Virus record (IMG/VR): IMGVR_UViG_3300025000_000141
Span: 1 to 51,644 of that record
From: a virus
Reading direction: 5' to 3' (one strand)
DNA length: 51,644 nucleotides
Position numbers and translations under genes: made by a program. Position 1 is the first letter of the stretch. Each line of letters starts with the position of its first letter. Of this stretch, positions 36,560 through 42,899 are shown in pieces. The notes beneath the pieces are model-generated. The model did no database searches, was not told the origin of the DNA, and worked only from the letters and a program-made list of their open reading frames with translations.

Positions 36560-36709
36560 CTAGCGCACAATTAGCCTTTTATCAGGAACTACGATAACCG
36601 GCACGATAAGGCCCCGAGCTATAACCCCGTCCTTGAACAGGTTGAATTCATTTCTGGTATTGGACATAATGCGGTGGATTTTCTCTTTGCCTCTTAGCAG
36701 GTCTTTCAT
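36560..36709 (-). CDS. small hypothetical protein (49 aa)
   Basis: MKDLLRGKEKIHRIMSNTRN, then EFNLFKDGVIARGLIVPVIV. ATG 36709 has AGGAGGG upstream; a longer frame from 36742 starts inside the inverted repeat and is rejected. Basic helix plus a short beta segment. Confidence 0.6.
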   Translation of the reverse strand: MKDLLRGKEKIHRIMSNTRNEFNLFKDGVIARGLIVPVIVVPDKRLIVR

Positions 36710-36733
36710 TTGCTTCCCTCCTAGGTTTGTGAG

Positions 36734-36749
36734 GTAGAACATGTTCTAC
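36734..36749. repeat. intercistronic inverted repeat GTAGAA-CATG-TTCTAC (site 19)
   Basis: Supplies the TAG stop of the 36-aa gene at 36746; extended to AGGTAGAACATGTTCTACCT. Confidence 0.85.
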
Positions 36750-36856
36750 CTTTTAGTTGTTGGTTTGTTTCTGAAGTAGAGAGTCGATGCGATGCACACA
36801 ACGGTACACCACGCTAAGAACAATAGCGTTTCTTCTAGGGATGTGAGATGTGGCAT
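36746..36856 (-). CDS. very small single-pass membrane protein (36 aa)
   Basis: Product MPHLTSLEETLLFLAWCTVV, then CIASTLYFRNKPTTKR. One hydrophobic helix (about residues 9-27) with a basic C-terminal end, so probably N-out. AAGGAGG upstream, and it ends in the inverted-repeat TAG. Function unknown. Confidence 0.6.
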   Translation of the reverse strand: MPHLTSLEETLLFLAWCTVVCIASTLYFRNKPTTKR

Positions 36857-36900
36857 TTGGTAATCCTCCTTATTTTTTAATTAAAGCCGAAGGCGGCTAA

Positions 36901-36998
36901 ATTAAAAAATTATAATGTTCAAATCAAAAATAAAGCTTGACAAAATCGCAAAAGTGTGGTATAATAGAGGCATATCTTGAGTGAAACGAAAGATATGC
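36901..36998 (+). promoter_or_regulatory. rightward promoter module with UP-like element and inverted repeat (copy 2)
   Basis: The same 19-mer ATTAAAAAATTATAATGTT (36901-36919) lies 17 bp before TTGACA (36937-36942). The 17-bp spacer ends AAGTGTGG before TATAAT (36960-36965). Inverted repeat GCATATCTT (36970-36978) / AAGATATGC (36990-36998) follows. The repeat sequence differs from copies 1 and 3 but its placement and length match. Confidence 0.85.
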
Positions 36999-37140
36999 GG
37001 TTATAGGTTTATAAGCCTTTAGGTATGCCTTACCCTAAACCTTAACCTATCTATATTTTCGTGCCGATTCCTGAATGATTCCGAAGGGTTACACAATACA
37101 CTAATGATTACGGGTATTTATGTGTAGCCTTTATCAGCTT
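36972..37140 (+). ncRNA. predicted small RNA downstream of promoter copy 2
   Basis: After the start-site repeat, GGTTATAGGTTTA (36999-37011) pairs with TAAACCTTAACC (37036-37047), leaving a loop containing GGTATGCCTTACCC. This is the same plan as the 13.2-kb RNA. A six-codon frame M-P-Y-P-K-P (37025-37045) begins at that ATG. A further stem GGTTACACA/TGTGTAGCC then CTTT near 37085-37135 may end it. End not firmly placed. Confidence 0.5.
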
Positions 37141-37156
37141 TATTAACCTTCCAGGC

Positions 37157-37222
37157 ACCTTCAATGTTACCTTGCAATTTATTCAGGCGTAGCCAAGTAA
37201 TGTGCAAGGTAATGTTGAAGGT
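37157..37222. repeat. 20-bp inverted repeat
   Basis: ACCTTCAATGTTACCTTGCA (37157-37176) with TGCAAGGTAATGTTGAAGGT (37203-37222), 18 of 20 matched, 26-base loop. Shares the AAGGTAA/ACCTTGCA words with the array at 36.0 kb. Confidence 0.7.
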
Positions 37223-37232
37223 AGAAATCAAG

Positions 37233-37385
37233 TTACTTTCCTTTCAAAGGTAGAACATGTTCTACCTTCATAGCTTCTGTTTTAAGGCGCAAAAAAGCCG
37301 ATCTAACGCAATTATAGGTCAGTACCTGGGCATGGATACCCAAGATATGGCTATAGTGGTTAGAATCGGCTTGTGGCTTTTTCAT
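37233..37385 (-). CDS. possible small protein (50 aa) over a strong inverted repeat
   Basis: Opens MKKPQADSNHYSHILGIHAQ and ends VEHVLPLKGK. AAGGAA lies eight bases upstream of ATG. Unusually, inverted-repeat site 20 lies inside it, and it spans the 13-bp stem at 37295-37372. Either a real short gene or chance over a structured RNA; I lean slightly to the latter. Confidence 0.3.
   Translation of the reverse strand: MKKPQADSNHYSHILGIHAQVLTYNCVRSAFLRLKTEAMKVEHVLPLKGK
37250..37265. repeat. inverted repeat GTAGAA-CATG-TTCTAC (site 20)
   Basis: Extended AGGTAGAACATGTTCTACCT. No start codon of a confident gene lies close on its left. Confidence 0.85.
37291..37382. other. predicted branched RNA structure
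   Basis: AAGCCGATCTAAC (37295-37307) pairs with GTTAGAATCGGCTT (37359-37372). Inside are ATTATAG/CTATAGT, GGT-CAGT-ACC and TGGG-CATGGAT-ACCCA. A competing outer pair AAAAAGCC/GGCTTTTT (to 37382) would make a terminator-like form, so two alternative folds exist. Not a tRNA by sequence, and no known self-cleaving ribozyme core was recognised. Confidence 0.5.
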
Positions 37386-37566
37386 AGTTAATTTCCTTAT
37401 AGCCCTTGTTTCGGCTATTTAGTGTATGTGGTTTATGCTTCAAATTTGACTTGTAAGGTAATTTGATTAATCACCTTAGCATGAGCTAGAGTAACTAATC
37501 AAGTGACCTTACAGGCATGGTTAAGGTGCCTGTAAGGTGCCTGTAAGGTGCCTGTAAGGTGCATAT
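37386..37566. other. gene-free stretch with inverted and tandem repeats
   Basis: CTTGTAAGGTAATTTGATTA (37450-37469) pairs imperfectly with TAATCAAGTGACCTTACAGG (37496-37515; 16 of 20). It is followed by 3.5 tandem copies of the 11-mer AAGGTGCCTGT at about 37522-37562. A weak ATAGCC/GGCTAT stem is at 37399-37418. No gene seen. Confidence 0.6.
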
Positions 37567-37761
37567 TTAGGTGGTCAGGTCGATGTATTGACCACAGTTA
37601 GTCAGGCAAAAGTCAAGGTTAACGTGGTCAGGATTAACACCTGCTTTCAATTCAAAGACTTCATGTGCATAGAGGCACTGGCACTGCATATGCTCATAGT
37701 GCGTACATAGCGTACAAACTTTACGTGTACGCGCATTTTCATCGGCGATAATTCTAGCCAT
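37567..37761 (-). CDS. small Cys-rich protein (64 aa)
   Basis: MARIIADENARTRKVCTLCT, HYEHMQCQCLYAHEVF, and later FCLTNCGQYIDLT: six Cys and two His in 64 residues, one or two zinc sites. ATG 37761 has AAGGAG upstream; the longer frame from 37806 lies partly in the long inverted repeat. Confidence 0.65.
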   Translation of the reverse strand: MARIIADENARTRKVCTLCTHYEHMQCQCLYAHEVFELKAGVNPDHVNLDFCLTNCGQYIDLTT

Positions 37762-37815
37762 GGTTAATGCTCCTTTGCTACGTTCTTTTCTACGTAGCAC
37801 GCTCAAATTTAGCTT

Positions 37816-37875
37816 CTAAAGGCTTTTCTAAAGGTCACTGGTATAGATACTAGTAACCTTTAGAAAAGCCTTTAG
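37816..37875. repeat. perfect 20-bp inverted repeat
   Basis: CTAAAGGCTTTTCTAAAGGT (37816-37835) with ACCTTTAGAAAAGCCTTTAG (37856-37875), 20-base loop. It is 34 bp beyond the stop of the 237-aa gene and may be its terminator, though no T-run follows. Confidence 0.75.
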
Positions 37876-37908
37876 ACTGCCATATCGACAGCCTAAAGGC
37901 CCTTGTTG

Positions 37909-38622
37909 TTAGCCGTTAACCGCTTCTGCCTCCGGCTTTTCTTCTGCAGGAATAGCGCCTTCTTTAGCTTTCAGCTCCCTCTGCTTTTTCTCTTTTTCGG
38001 CCTTTTCAGCGTCAAGATCTGGACGCAACGCGTCTGCTATGGCGGTCAATGCCGGTTTGATTTCTTCCTTCAGCTCCGGTGACAGAAGCGCCGATTCTTC
38101 AAGCACTTTCAATGCAGCAAAGACCTTTGCAAGGTTCTTTTCGTGTTCCGTAGCGATAGGAGCAAAGGCGGGTTTTTTAGCCTTTACTACTTCGCCGGTA
38201 GTTTCATCCTTTACCGGCTCGCCGTCTTTCATTAGCACTTCTTCCGTAAAGTAAAGGTCGGTTATATTCCGGTCGATGTATTGCTGTAAAGCTTTCAGGC
38301 CGGAAGCGCGCTTGTTACCGTGCTTTATTGCTGCGGTAGTCCAGCTGTAAAACTTTGCCGGATTGTTGGGGTTAACGGTGCGGTGTTCTTCCGGAAAGGT
38401 ATCATAGATGCGCTGTACGAAAAGCACTGTGTTTGCTTTTCCCGTCGAATAATCGGTAGTCATCGGGAAAATCGGTTTAAACATTTCAAACAATTCCTTG
38501 CTTCCCTCGTTAATTGCGTCAATCCCCTTGGAGAGGTTAAGCGCCTTTTCTGACGCGATTTTCCCCATTTCAATGAGGTTGACTGCCGCTGAACCTACAA
38601 GAATTTCCGCTGTGTTTGCCAT
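37909..38622 (-). CDS. hypothetical protein with Lys/Glu tail (237 aa)
   Basis: Folded helical part 1-130 (MANTAEILVGSAAVNLIEMG, TGKANTVLFVQRIYDTFPEE, KFYSWTTAAIKHGNKRASGL), a second helical part with KNLAKVFAALKVLEE, and a Lys/Glu/Ala tail. More GC-rich with NNC/NNG codons than nearby genes, suggesting higher expression. AAAAGGAG upstream. Unrecognised. Confidence 0.7.
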   Translation of the reverse strand: MANTAEILVGSAAVNLIEMGKIASEKALNLSKGIDAINEGSKELFEMFKPIFPMTTDYSTGKANTVLFVQRIYDTFPEEHRTVNPNNPAKFYSWTTAAIKHGNKRASGLKALQQYIDRNITDLYFTEEVLMKDGEPVKDETTGEVVKAKKPAFAPIATEHEKNLAKVFAALKVLEESALLSPELKEEIKPALTAIADALRPDLDAEKAEKEKKQRELKAKEGAIPAEEKPEAEAVNG

Positions 38623-38679
38623 GGTGATAACTCCTTTTCTGTTGTCTGCTTTTGGCAGGGTATTCGCTTCCCGTTATGA

Positions 38680-38695
38680 GTAGAACATGTTCTAC
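38680..38695. repeat. inverted repeat GTAGAA-CATG-TTCTAC (site 21, last intact copy)
   Basis: 58 bp upstream of the 38622 start codon. To the right only a degenerate copy (GTAGAACATTTGAGAC, about 39119) is seen. Confidence 0.85.
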
Positions 38696-38699
38696 TTGT

Positions 38700-38908
38700 G
38701 GAAAGCTACGTTGTTTTAATGAGGATGCACTAATCCCTTGGTCTTACGTTGGCATGGTTCTTGCATACCAGGGCCTTCATCTGCAAAGGCAGGAATTAGA
38801 ACAATCTAATGAGAGAGACCGGGCCTAATGCCTTGCGGCATCACGCTATACATCACTCATATTGCAGAAGGAGTGCCAGTCTTGTTATGCCTGGCATTTT
38901 ATTTTTAT
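38700..38908 (+). ncRNA. predicted small RNA with terminator
   Basis: A chain of short stems, GGAT-N6-ATCC, GGTCTT/GAGACC, ATTAGA-ACA-A-TCTAAT and ATGCC-TTGC-GGCAT, ends in terminator TGCCAG-N11-CTGGCA (38874-38896) plus TTTTATTTTTATT. No coding frame with a ribosome site. A rightward transcript is implied by the terminator; its promoter is not identified, so the 5' end is approximate. Confidence 0.5.
38874..38908 (+). terminator. rho-independent terminator, rightward
   Basis: 6-bp stem TGCCAG/CTGGCA followed by a long T-rich run (TTTTATTTTTATT), the best U-tract in the window. Confidence 0.7.
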
Positions 38909-39730
38909 TACTTAGCAATATAGCATAGTTACAAGGTTACTATAATGTTGTTATGCCTGTTATAACATTGGCTATGGGCCTTACTTGCTTAGATAGTAGG
39001 CACTATTTTCTGATAATTGTGTAAGTACGTGTAATTGTTACATAATGTGCTGCCTAATAAATAGACAGCGTTGATTAAATAATAGGCAATATGCAATGAG
39101 CGTGCCAATATGTAATGAGTAGAACATTTGAGACTTATGTTGATTGTATGGCATGATATATGCATAGTAGCTATAATTGTAATAGTGGTTGGTATGGTAT
39201 ATGCATTAGCATATAGTGTGCCAACGTATAGTCTACTTAATCTATCGACTAAGTATATTAGCTTATCTTCATTAATACGGTCAGTCCTCATGCCTGTATT
39301 ATACACTAGAACAGTGTTATAAAGCCAGCGGAGTATCATTATCCTGGCTTAATGAGTATACGTGGGGGCGGTGCGCTCATTAGAGCCGTTTTAATGAGAG
39401 CTATTTCCCATCCGTTCCACCTGAATAGTTATTTTAAACGTTACATAATTGTAACAACCAAACATAACCATAAACATTATTTAAGTCACTTTCAATACCA
39501 CCTTCAAGACTACCTTAAACATCACCATAAAGGTTACCTTTAAGGTTACCTTAACATCACCTTAACCCGCACCTACCCAGTATTTTACTTAAGGCACCCC
39601 AAAGATTACCTTAAATGTTACTTTCAATATCACCACAAACATTACATTAAACATCACCATAAAAGTAACCTTCAAGATCAATTCCTAAAATTTAAAAATA
39701 AATACCAAATACTATATAGCCATATAAGAA
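38909..39730. other. gene-free A/T-rich region with degenerate repeats
   Basis: More than 800 bp without a supportable gene. The left part has many short inverted words (TATGC/GCATA, GTTAT-N7-ATAAC) and hairpins AAGCCAG-N15-CTGGCTT near 39323-39351 and CTCATTA/TTAATGAG near 39377-39399. From 39430 to 39700 degenerate ACCTTNAA / CATCACC words repeat, complementary to the AAGGT words at 36.0-37.5 kb. Long open frames exist on both strands but lack ribosome sites and have repetitive products. Confidence 0.6.
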
Positions 39731-39757
39731 AAGCCTCTCTATAAAATAGAGAGGCTT
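39731..39757 (-). terminator. terminator of the 40-41 kb leftward genes
   Basis: AAGCCTCTCTAT-AAA-ATAGAGAGGCTT, perfect 12-bp stem; the minus strand continues TTCTTAT after the stem (arm end contributes TTTTC). 70 bp beyond the stop of the 57-aa gene. Confidence 0.75.
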
Positions 39758-39827
39758 CCTTCTTCCATAAAAAATTTGGTCAAACGCTATATAACCCTAC
39801 CATCCATATAGAGTATCGCGTCTAAAA

Positions 39828-40001
39828 CTACAACACCTCTCCCTCAAGCTTCTTAATCGACTCGTCAAACCTCATAACGTCATCAATCAAGCAATCTACT
39901 ATGCCATCCAATTCTCCAACCTCATCGTCAAGCTCTTCAAACATCTGCTCAAGCTTTTCCAACCTACTCAATATGTTTTTAATATTATCATCTGTCAGCA
40001 T
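39828..40001 (-). CDS. small coiled-coil protein (57 aa)
   Basis: Opens MLTDDNIKNILSRLEKLEQM and is one acidic heptad-patterned helix to the end (SIKKLEGEVL). It overlaps the upstream gene by 14 bp; AAAGGAG lies within that gene. Probably oligomerises. Confidence 0.65.
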   Translation of the reverse strand: MLTDDNIKNILSRLEKLEQMFEELDDEVGELDGIVDCLIDDVMRFDESIKKLEGEVL

Positions 40002-40287
40002 CTATAATCTCCTTTACTTGTTTATACCTGCGTTTAGCCAGCTCATCCAATTCAGCCTTCTCAACCTCATTAGTCCTAACTTCTTCTTCATATTCAGCAA
40101 TCTCGTCTTTTATAGTAGGGCACAATAAGCATACCTTCCTATATAGCTTAGCCCCGCTTTGCACAGACACAGTGCCAAACCCAAACGACTTAGAGTTTCT
40201 AACCTTGTCCTTAATTCTAGACTGCCAATCATAGTCAACCACAATCCACTTATGAAAACCTAACCTGCATCTTAGGGGCATGTCCAT
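39988..40287 (-). CDS. hypothetical protein (99 aa)
   Basis: MDMPLRCRLGFHKWIVVDYD, then KLYRKVCLLCPTI and a long charged helix (EIAEYEEEVRTNEVEKAELD). C-R-L-G-F-H near the start with C-L-L-C later resembles small proteins with a C...H...C-x2-C metal site. Weak ribosome site, probably coupled to the upstream gene. Confidence 0.65.
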   Translation of the reverse strand: MDMPLRCRLGFHKWIVVDYDWQSRIKDKVRNSKSFGFGTVSVQSGAKLYRKVCLLCPTIKDEIAEYEEEVRTNEVEKAELDELAKRRYKQVKEIIDADR

Positions 40288-40289
40288 AA

Positions 40290-40757
40290 TTACTCTACCT
40301 TAAACCTAAAAGGTTCCTTTCCTTGTCTAAACAACCATATTGCCTCAGCCTGGCAGCAATGACCTTCCTGCCCGAAGAAGTCAGAGAAGCCATTATACTG
40401 TTCTATGACTTTTATAAGTTCAGGGTTTCCTTTTAGGTACACCCACCATAGCATGTAATAGAATTCTTTCAATAAACTTACCGGCCATTTTTTACCATTA
40501 AACATAAAAGCAACTGTGGTCTTTCCTTTAGCTTCCTTCCAATGTAACCCAGTCTCTAAATTGCCCCAGGCATCTTCAATTACTTTGGCACGCTGGAACC
40601 TAGACTCTATTGACTCGCTTAGGATTCCGCTGCCTATGTAGGCGTTAAAAGCACTAAATCTCTTATCGCCTCTATTACTACATTCAAGGAATGGCGGTTC
40701 TCCAAAGAACTGCATATTATCTATCCCTACTAATATCAGATAGACTTGTTCTGTCAT
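40290..40757 (-). CDS. hypothetical protein (155 aa)
   Basis: MTEQVYLILVGIDNMQFFGE, PPFLECSNRGDKRFSAFNAY and a C-terminal half rich in Trp/Phe/Tyr (LLKEFYYMLWWVYLKGNPEL, HCCQAEAIWLFRQGKEPF). Looks like a compact enzyme fold but no signature recognised. Overlaps the upstream zinc-ribbon gene by 41 bp. Confidence 0.65.
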   Translation of the reverse strand: MTEQVYLILVGIDNMQFFGEPPFLECSNRGDKRFSAFNAYIGSGILSESIESRFQRAKVIEDAWGNLETGLHWKEAKGKTTVAFMFNGKKWPVSLLKEFYYMLWWVYLKGNPELIKVIEQYNGFSDFFGQEGHCCQAEAIWLFRQGKEPFRFKVE

Positions 40758-41067
40758 TTAGACCACACAGCATATTACCTAAGGAATTAATTAATAGCCT
40801 ATCTGTTTCTTTAAAAAAGGTATGAACATCCTCTATACCCTGTGCATAGTCATATATGTCCGGTACGGGCTCCGCCTTAACTTCCTCAGCTTCATACGTA
40901 GGAAATATCTCTATGGCCTCTTTAAGGTCACTTTTAACTTCAGTCAAGCAGTTCTCGCATCTAACAAGATAGTAGAAATCGTACCACCCTGTCTTTGCGT
41001 TTATCTTAGCCAACTTGTTTACGTGTGCTCTGCCGTAGCATACAGGGCAAACTCTTCGTTTGTTCAT
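40717..41067 (-). CDS. zinc-ribbon protein (116 aa)
   Basis: VCPVCYGRAHVNKL and YYLVRCENCLTEVK form a rubredoxin-like C-x2-C/C-x2-C ribbon, followed by an acidic helical half. GGAGG upstream. This Lar/restriction-alleviation-like layout is common in phages, but the similarity is too weak to name. Confidence 0.7.
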   Translation of the reverse strand: MNKRRVCPVCYGRAHVNKLAKINAKTGWYDFYYLVRCENCLTEVKSDLKEAIEIFPTYEAEEVKAEPVPDIYDYAQGIEDVHTFFKETDRLLINSLGNMLCGLNDRTSLSDISRDR

Positions 41068-41109
41068 TGTTCCTCCAATGGTGTATTTAAAGCCTTTTTA
41101 GCAGTTTTA

Positions 41110-41153
41110 CACAAAAAATGACGAAAATCGTTTAAAATTCGTCATTTTTTGTG
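41110..41153. terminator. strong bidirectional hairpin
   Basis: CACAAAAAATGACGAA (41110-41125) and TTCGTCATTTTTTGTG (41138-41153), perfect 16-bp stem with A and T runs in the arms. A second small hairpin AAACC-TTC-GGTTT follows. Ends the leftward unit after the 73-aa membrane protein. Confidence 0.75.
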
Positions 41154-41171
41154 CGAAACCTTCGGTTTTCT

Positions 41172-41393
41172 TTAATTTTCTTCTGTTTCCTCAGCTTTTT
41201 CTTCTTTTTTGCTGTGTTCTTGCGTCTTTTTTATAAGCCATTTGCTCAATATATTCTCTGAAATGCAGTCTATACTCCATTTCAATGCCCTTGTAGATGC
41301 CTCTGAAACTCCGTAAGCTATGAATATAGGCAGGCTAAGCAGTAGAATTATACAAGCTGTTACATTGGTTAGGACTTTAAACAGCTTGTACAT
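41172..41393 (-). CDS. small membrane protein (73 aa)
   Basis: One membrane helix at residues 8-30 (LTNVTACIILLLSLPIFIAY), then a cytoplasm-like charged tail ending KKEEKAEETEEN. AGAGGT upstream. Function unknown. Confidence 0.7.
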   Translation of the reverse strand: MYKLFKVLTNVTACIILLLSLPIFIAYGVSEASTRALKWSIDCISENILSKWLIKKTQEHSKKEEKAEETEEN

Positions 41394-41394
41394 G

Positions 41395-41709
41395 TTAGCA
41401 TACCTCTACAATGTAGCAGGTGCTTTCTGGTTTTGTTGGGATGAACAGCTTGTAGCCTTTAAAGTACCTAAGGCACCTTTCAGCAAACTCTACTGCATCT
41501 TCCCATATAGATGCTGGGCATTCATCAGCTTCTGGGCTAAGCGCTCTAACCGCTGCTAGAGCCAACGCGTAGTCTGGGTCGAATGTGTCCGTTTTGCTAC
41601 AAAGGGAATATCCAACCCTAATCTGTCCGTCAATTACAGTCCCTAGGAACATGCCTACCTTCTGCTCTCTTCCCTGTCTTCGTTTATAAATGTATTGCGT
41701 AATGAACAT
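41395..41709 (-). CDS. hypothetical protein (104 aa)
   Basis: MFITQYIYKRRQGREQKVGM, then GQIRVGYSLCSKTDTFDPDY, ALALAAVRALSPEADE, FAERCLRYFKGYKLF. ATG 41709 has AAGGAGG upstream; an upstream in-frame ATG at 41772 lies in the previous gene. Resembles no family I can name. Confidence 0.65.
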   Translation of the reverse strand: MFITQYIYKRRQGREQKVGMFLGTVIDGQIRVGYSLCSKTDTFDPDYALALAAVRALSPEADECPASIWEDAVEFAERCLRYFKGYKLFIPTKPESTCYIVEVC

Positions 41710-41722
41710 GTGCTTCCTCCTT

Positions 41723-42031
41723 TTAGTTACTGATATATCTAATAATACTTCCGTCATATGTGTAATACCCACTACCGTCCCACCGGTTAATAGTTACCCC
41801 GGTAGCCAAATCTTCATTCCTATTTAGCATACTCCAAGTTTTCTTTTCTAGTTGGCCGCATGGGTATACTCGGTAAACAATATCGTTCCTAGTCTTAACT
41901 TCGATATAGTCTTTTCCTTCTACAGTGTCTACCGTAATCTTCCCGTCTTTGGTAACAAACTCCTGTGCCAATACAATCATAGGCGATGTTACGAGTACCG
42001 CAATCATTGATATAGCTAGTACTAATTTCAT
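41723..42031 (-). CDS. secreted hypothetical protein (102 aa)
   Basis: Signal peptide MKLVLAISMIAVLVTSPMIV with probable cleavage after L-A-Q. Mature part beta-rich (GKITVDTVEGKDYIEVKTRN). AAAGGAG upstream. Periplasmic location predicted. Confidence 0.7.
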   Translation of the reverse strand: MKLVLAISMIAVLVTSPMIVLAQEFVTKDGKITVDTVEGKDYIEVKTRNDIVYRVYPCGQLEKKTWSMLNRNEDLATGVTINRWDGSGYYTYDGSIIRYISN

Positions 42032-42046
42032 TTATATTTCTCCTTT

Positions 42047-42244
42047 TTATTTTGTGCATGCTTTAACTGCTGCTTCTAGTACACCATCAGCGTCTTTTAT
42101 TACTGATTGGAATGTAAACTTATAAACTATGTCTTTGCTCCATTTAGGAATTAACTCTACTAGTTCTTCTACAGGAGACACCCTGATTAGAGTTCCTGTT
42201 GGTAGCGCTTTATTTAGTCTTTCTACAAAATCTGCTTCTCTCAT
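42047..42244 (-). CDS. small hypothetical protein (65 aa)
   Basis: MREADFVERLNKALPTGTLI, RVSPVEELVELIPKW, FQSVIKDADGVLEAAVKACT. AGAGGA upstream. No domain recognised. Confidence 0.6.
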   Translation of the reverse strand: MREADFVERLNKALPTGTLIRVSPVEELVELIPKWSKDIVYKFTFQSVIKDADGVLEAAVKACTK

Positions 42245-42254
42245 GTTATCCTCT

Positions 42255-42428
42255 TTAGGAGAAACTGCAAGCTCCTAGGGTTTGAATATCTAAACCTTTA
42301 ACTCTATTAGGCCAAGGTTTTGTTGCTACTATCTCTTTTAGACTGTCTATTTCTTTTAGAAGTTCTACCTCAATTTTAAGGTGCTCGATCTCTTTTTCTA
42401 GTTGTTTGATTCTTTCTTGGTTAGTCAC
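42255..42428 (-). CDS. small coiled-coil protein (57 aa)
   Basis: GTG start (AGGAG six bases before) immediately after the upstream TAG; product VTNQERIKQLEKEIEHLKIE, then VELLKEIDSLKEIV with clear leucine heptads, and a short non-helical end LGACSFS. Function unknown. Confidence 0.6.
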   Translation of the reverse strand: MTNQERIKQLEKEIEHLKIEVELLKEIDSLKEIVATKPWPNRVKGLDIQTLGACSFS

Positions 42429-42694
42429 TATACGCTCCTATAATAAATATGCCCATATTGCTCAAACTCTTTATCTGTTATACTAATATGGTAGTCAGAG
42501 TCTAGCTGAGATTTCACGTTAGCCATAATTCCACCTATATTGCAAGGTATTAATTTCCACAAAGTTTTGGTTATGATCGAATTTTTAGAGTAGTGCTCTT
42601 GGCATCTAAAGAAGGCTGAAGTTAAGTGTTTTGAAGCCATAGCCAAGTCATGTGCAGTGGCAAGGTGGTCTTCTAGGGTCATGGGTAGTTTCAT
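42428..42694 (-). CDS. hypothetical protein (88 aa)
   Basis: MKLPMTLEDHLATAHDLAMA, SKHLTSAFFRCQEHYSKNSI, then a C-terminal ISITDKEFEQYGHIYY. Helical with several His. First gene after the promoter at 42730-42758; GGAGG upstream. Confidence 0.65.
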   Translation of the reverse strand: MKLPMTLEDHLATAHDLAMASKHLTSAFFRCQEHYSKNSIITKTLWKLIPCNIGGIMANVKSQLDSDYHISITDKEFEQYGHIYYRSV

Positions 42695-42729
42695 CGTAAA
42701 TGTTACCTCCGTTTATTATTTATGCTTGC

Positions 42730-42758
42730 ATTATACCACACTTTAGGTGATTTGTCAA
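42730..42758 (-). promoter_or_regulatory. strong sigma70-type promoter, leftward
   Basis: Minus strand: A/T-rich AAAAATAAAGC, TTGACA (42758-42753), 17-bp spacer ending AAGTGTGG, TATAAT (42735-42730). Drives the 41.1-42.7 kb genes. Confidence 0.88.
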
Positions 42759-42782
42759 GCTTTATTTTTAATTTTAATGTTA

Positions 42783-42816
42783 CAAACAAAGAGGGCGAGA
42801 ACTTAATCTCGCCCTC
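42783..42816 (-). terminator. terminator of the tRNA-Ser transcript
   Basis: GAGGGCGAGA and TCTCGCCCTC form a 10-bp stem (42791-42816); the minus strand then reads TTTGTTTG. It abuts the tRNA-like gene and ends the unit started at 43010. Confidence 0.85.
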
Positions 42817-42819
42817 CCG

Positions 42820-42895
42820 GTACTGCCTAGCATTCGAACTCACAAAAAGTGAAAGGAGGAGAACACCTTTCGCAACCGACTAGCTTAAGCAGTAC
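42820..42895 (-). tRNA. tRNA-like gene, degenerate, no encoded CCA
   Basis: Perfect 7-bp acceptor GTACTGC/GCAGTAC and a near-canonical T-loop (TTCGAAT). However, the T-stem sides GTGAG and GCTAG do not pair, the D-stem is poor and the anticodon arm (GAAAGG/CCTTTC) leaves a 9-base loop TGTTCTCCT. CACTTTTTGTG could be a variable arm. Either a decaying tRNA or a tRNA mimic. Anticodon not assignable (UCU or CUC would be guesses). Confidence 0.5.
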
Positions 42896-42899
42896 AATT

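Noticed and set aside
37291-37382. tRNA or hammerhead ribozyme
   Set aside because: The branched fold lacks a T-loop, a CCA and the hammerhead core bases.
664-38695. Inverted repeats as LexA/DinR boxes
   Set aside because: They contain GAAC-N2-GTTC at the core, whereas the Gram-positive SOS box is GAAC-N4-GTTC; the outer GTA/TAC and location after stop codons also do not fit.
664-38695. Inverted repeats as ordinary rho-independent terminators
   Set aside because: The stem is only 6 bp and A/T-rich, no T-run follows on the minus strand, and they sit directly upstream of ribosome sites of densely packed genes.
38989-39339. Open frames of 116 codons (minus) and 64 codons (plus, 39128-39322)
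   Set aside because: No ribosome sites. Products are dominated by Ile, Tyr, Thr and Leu from repetitive A/T-rich DNA, and both strands are open over the same bases.
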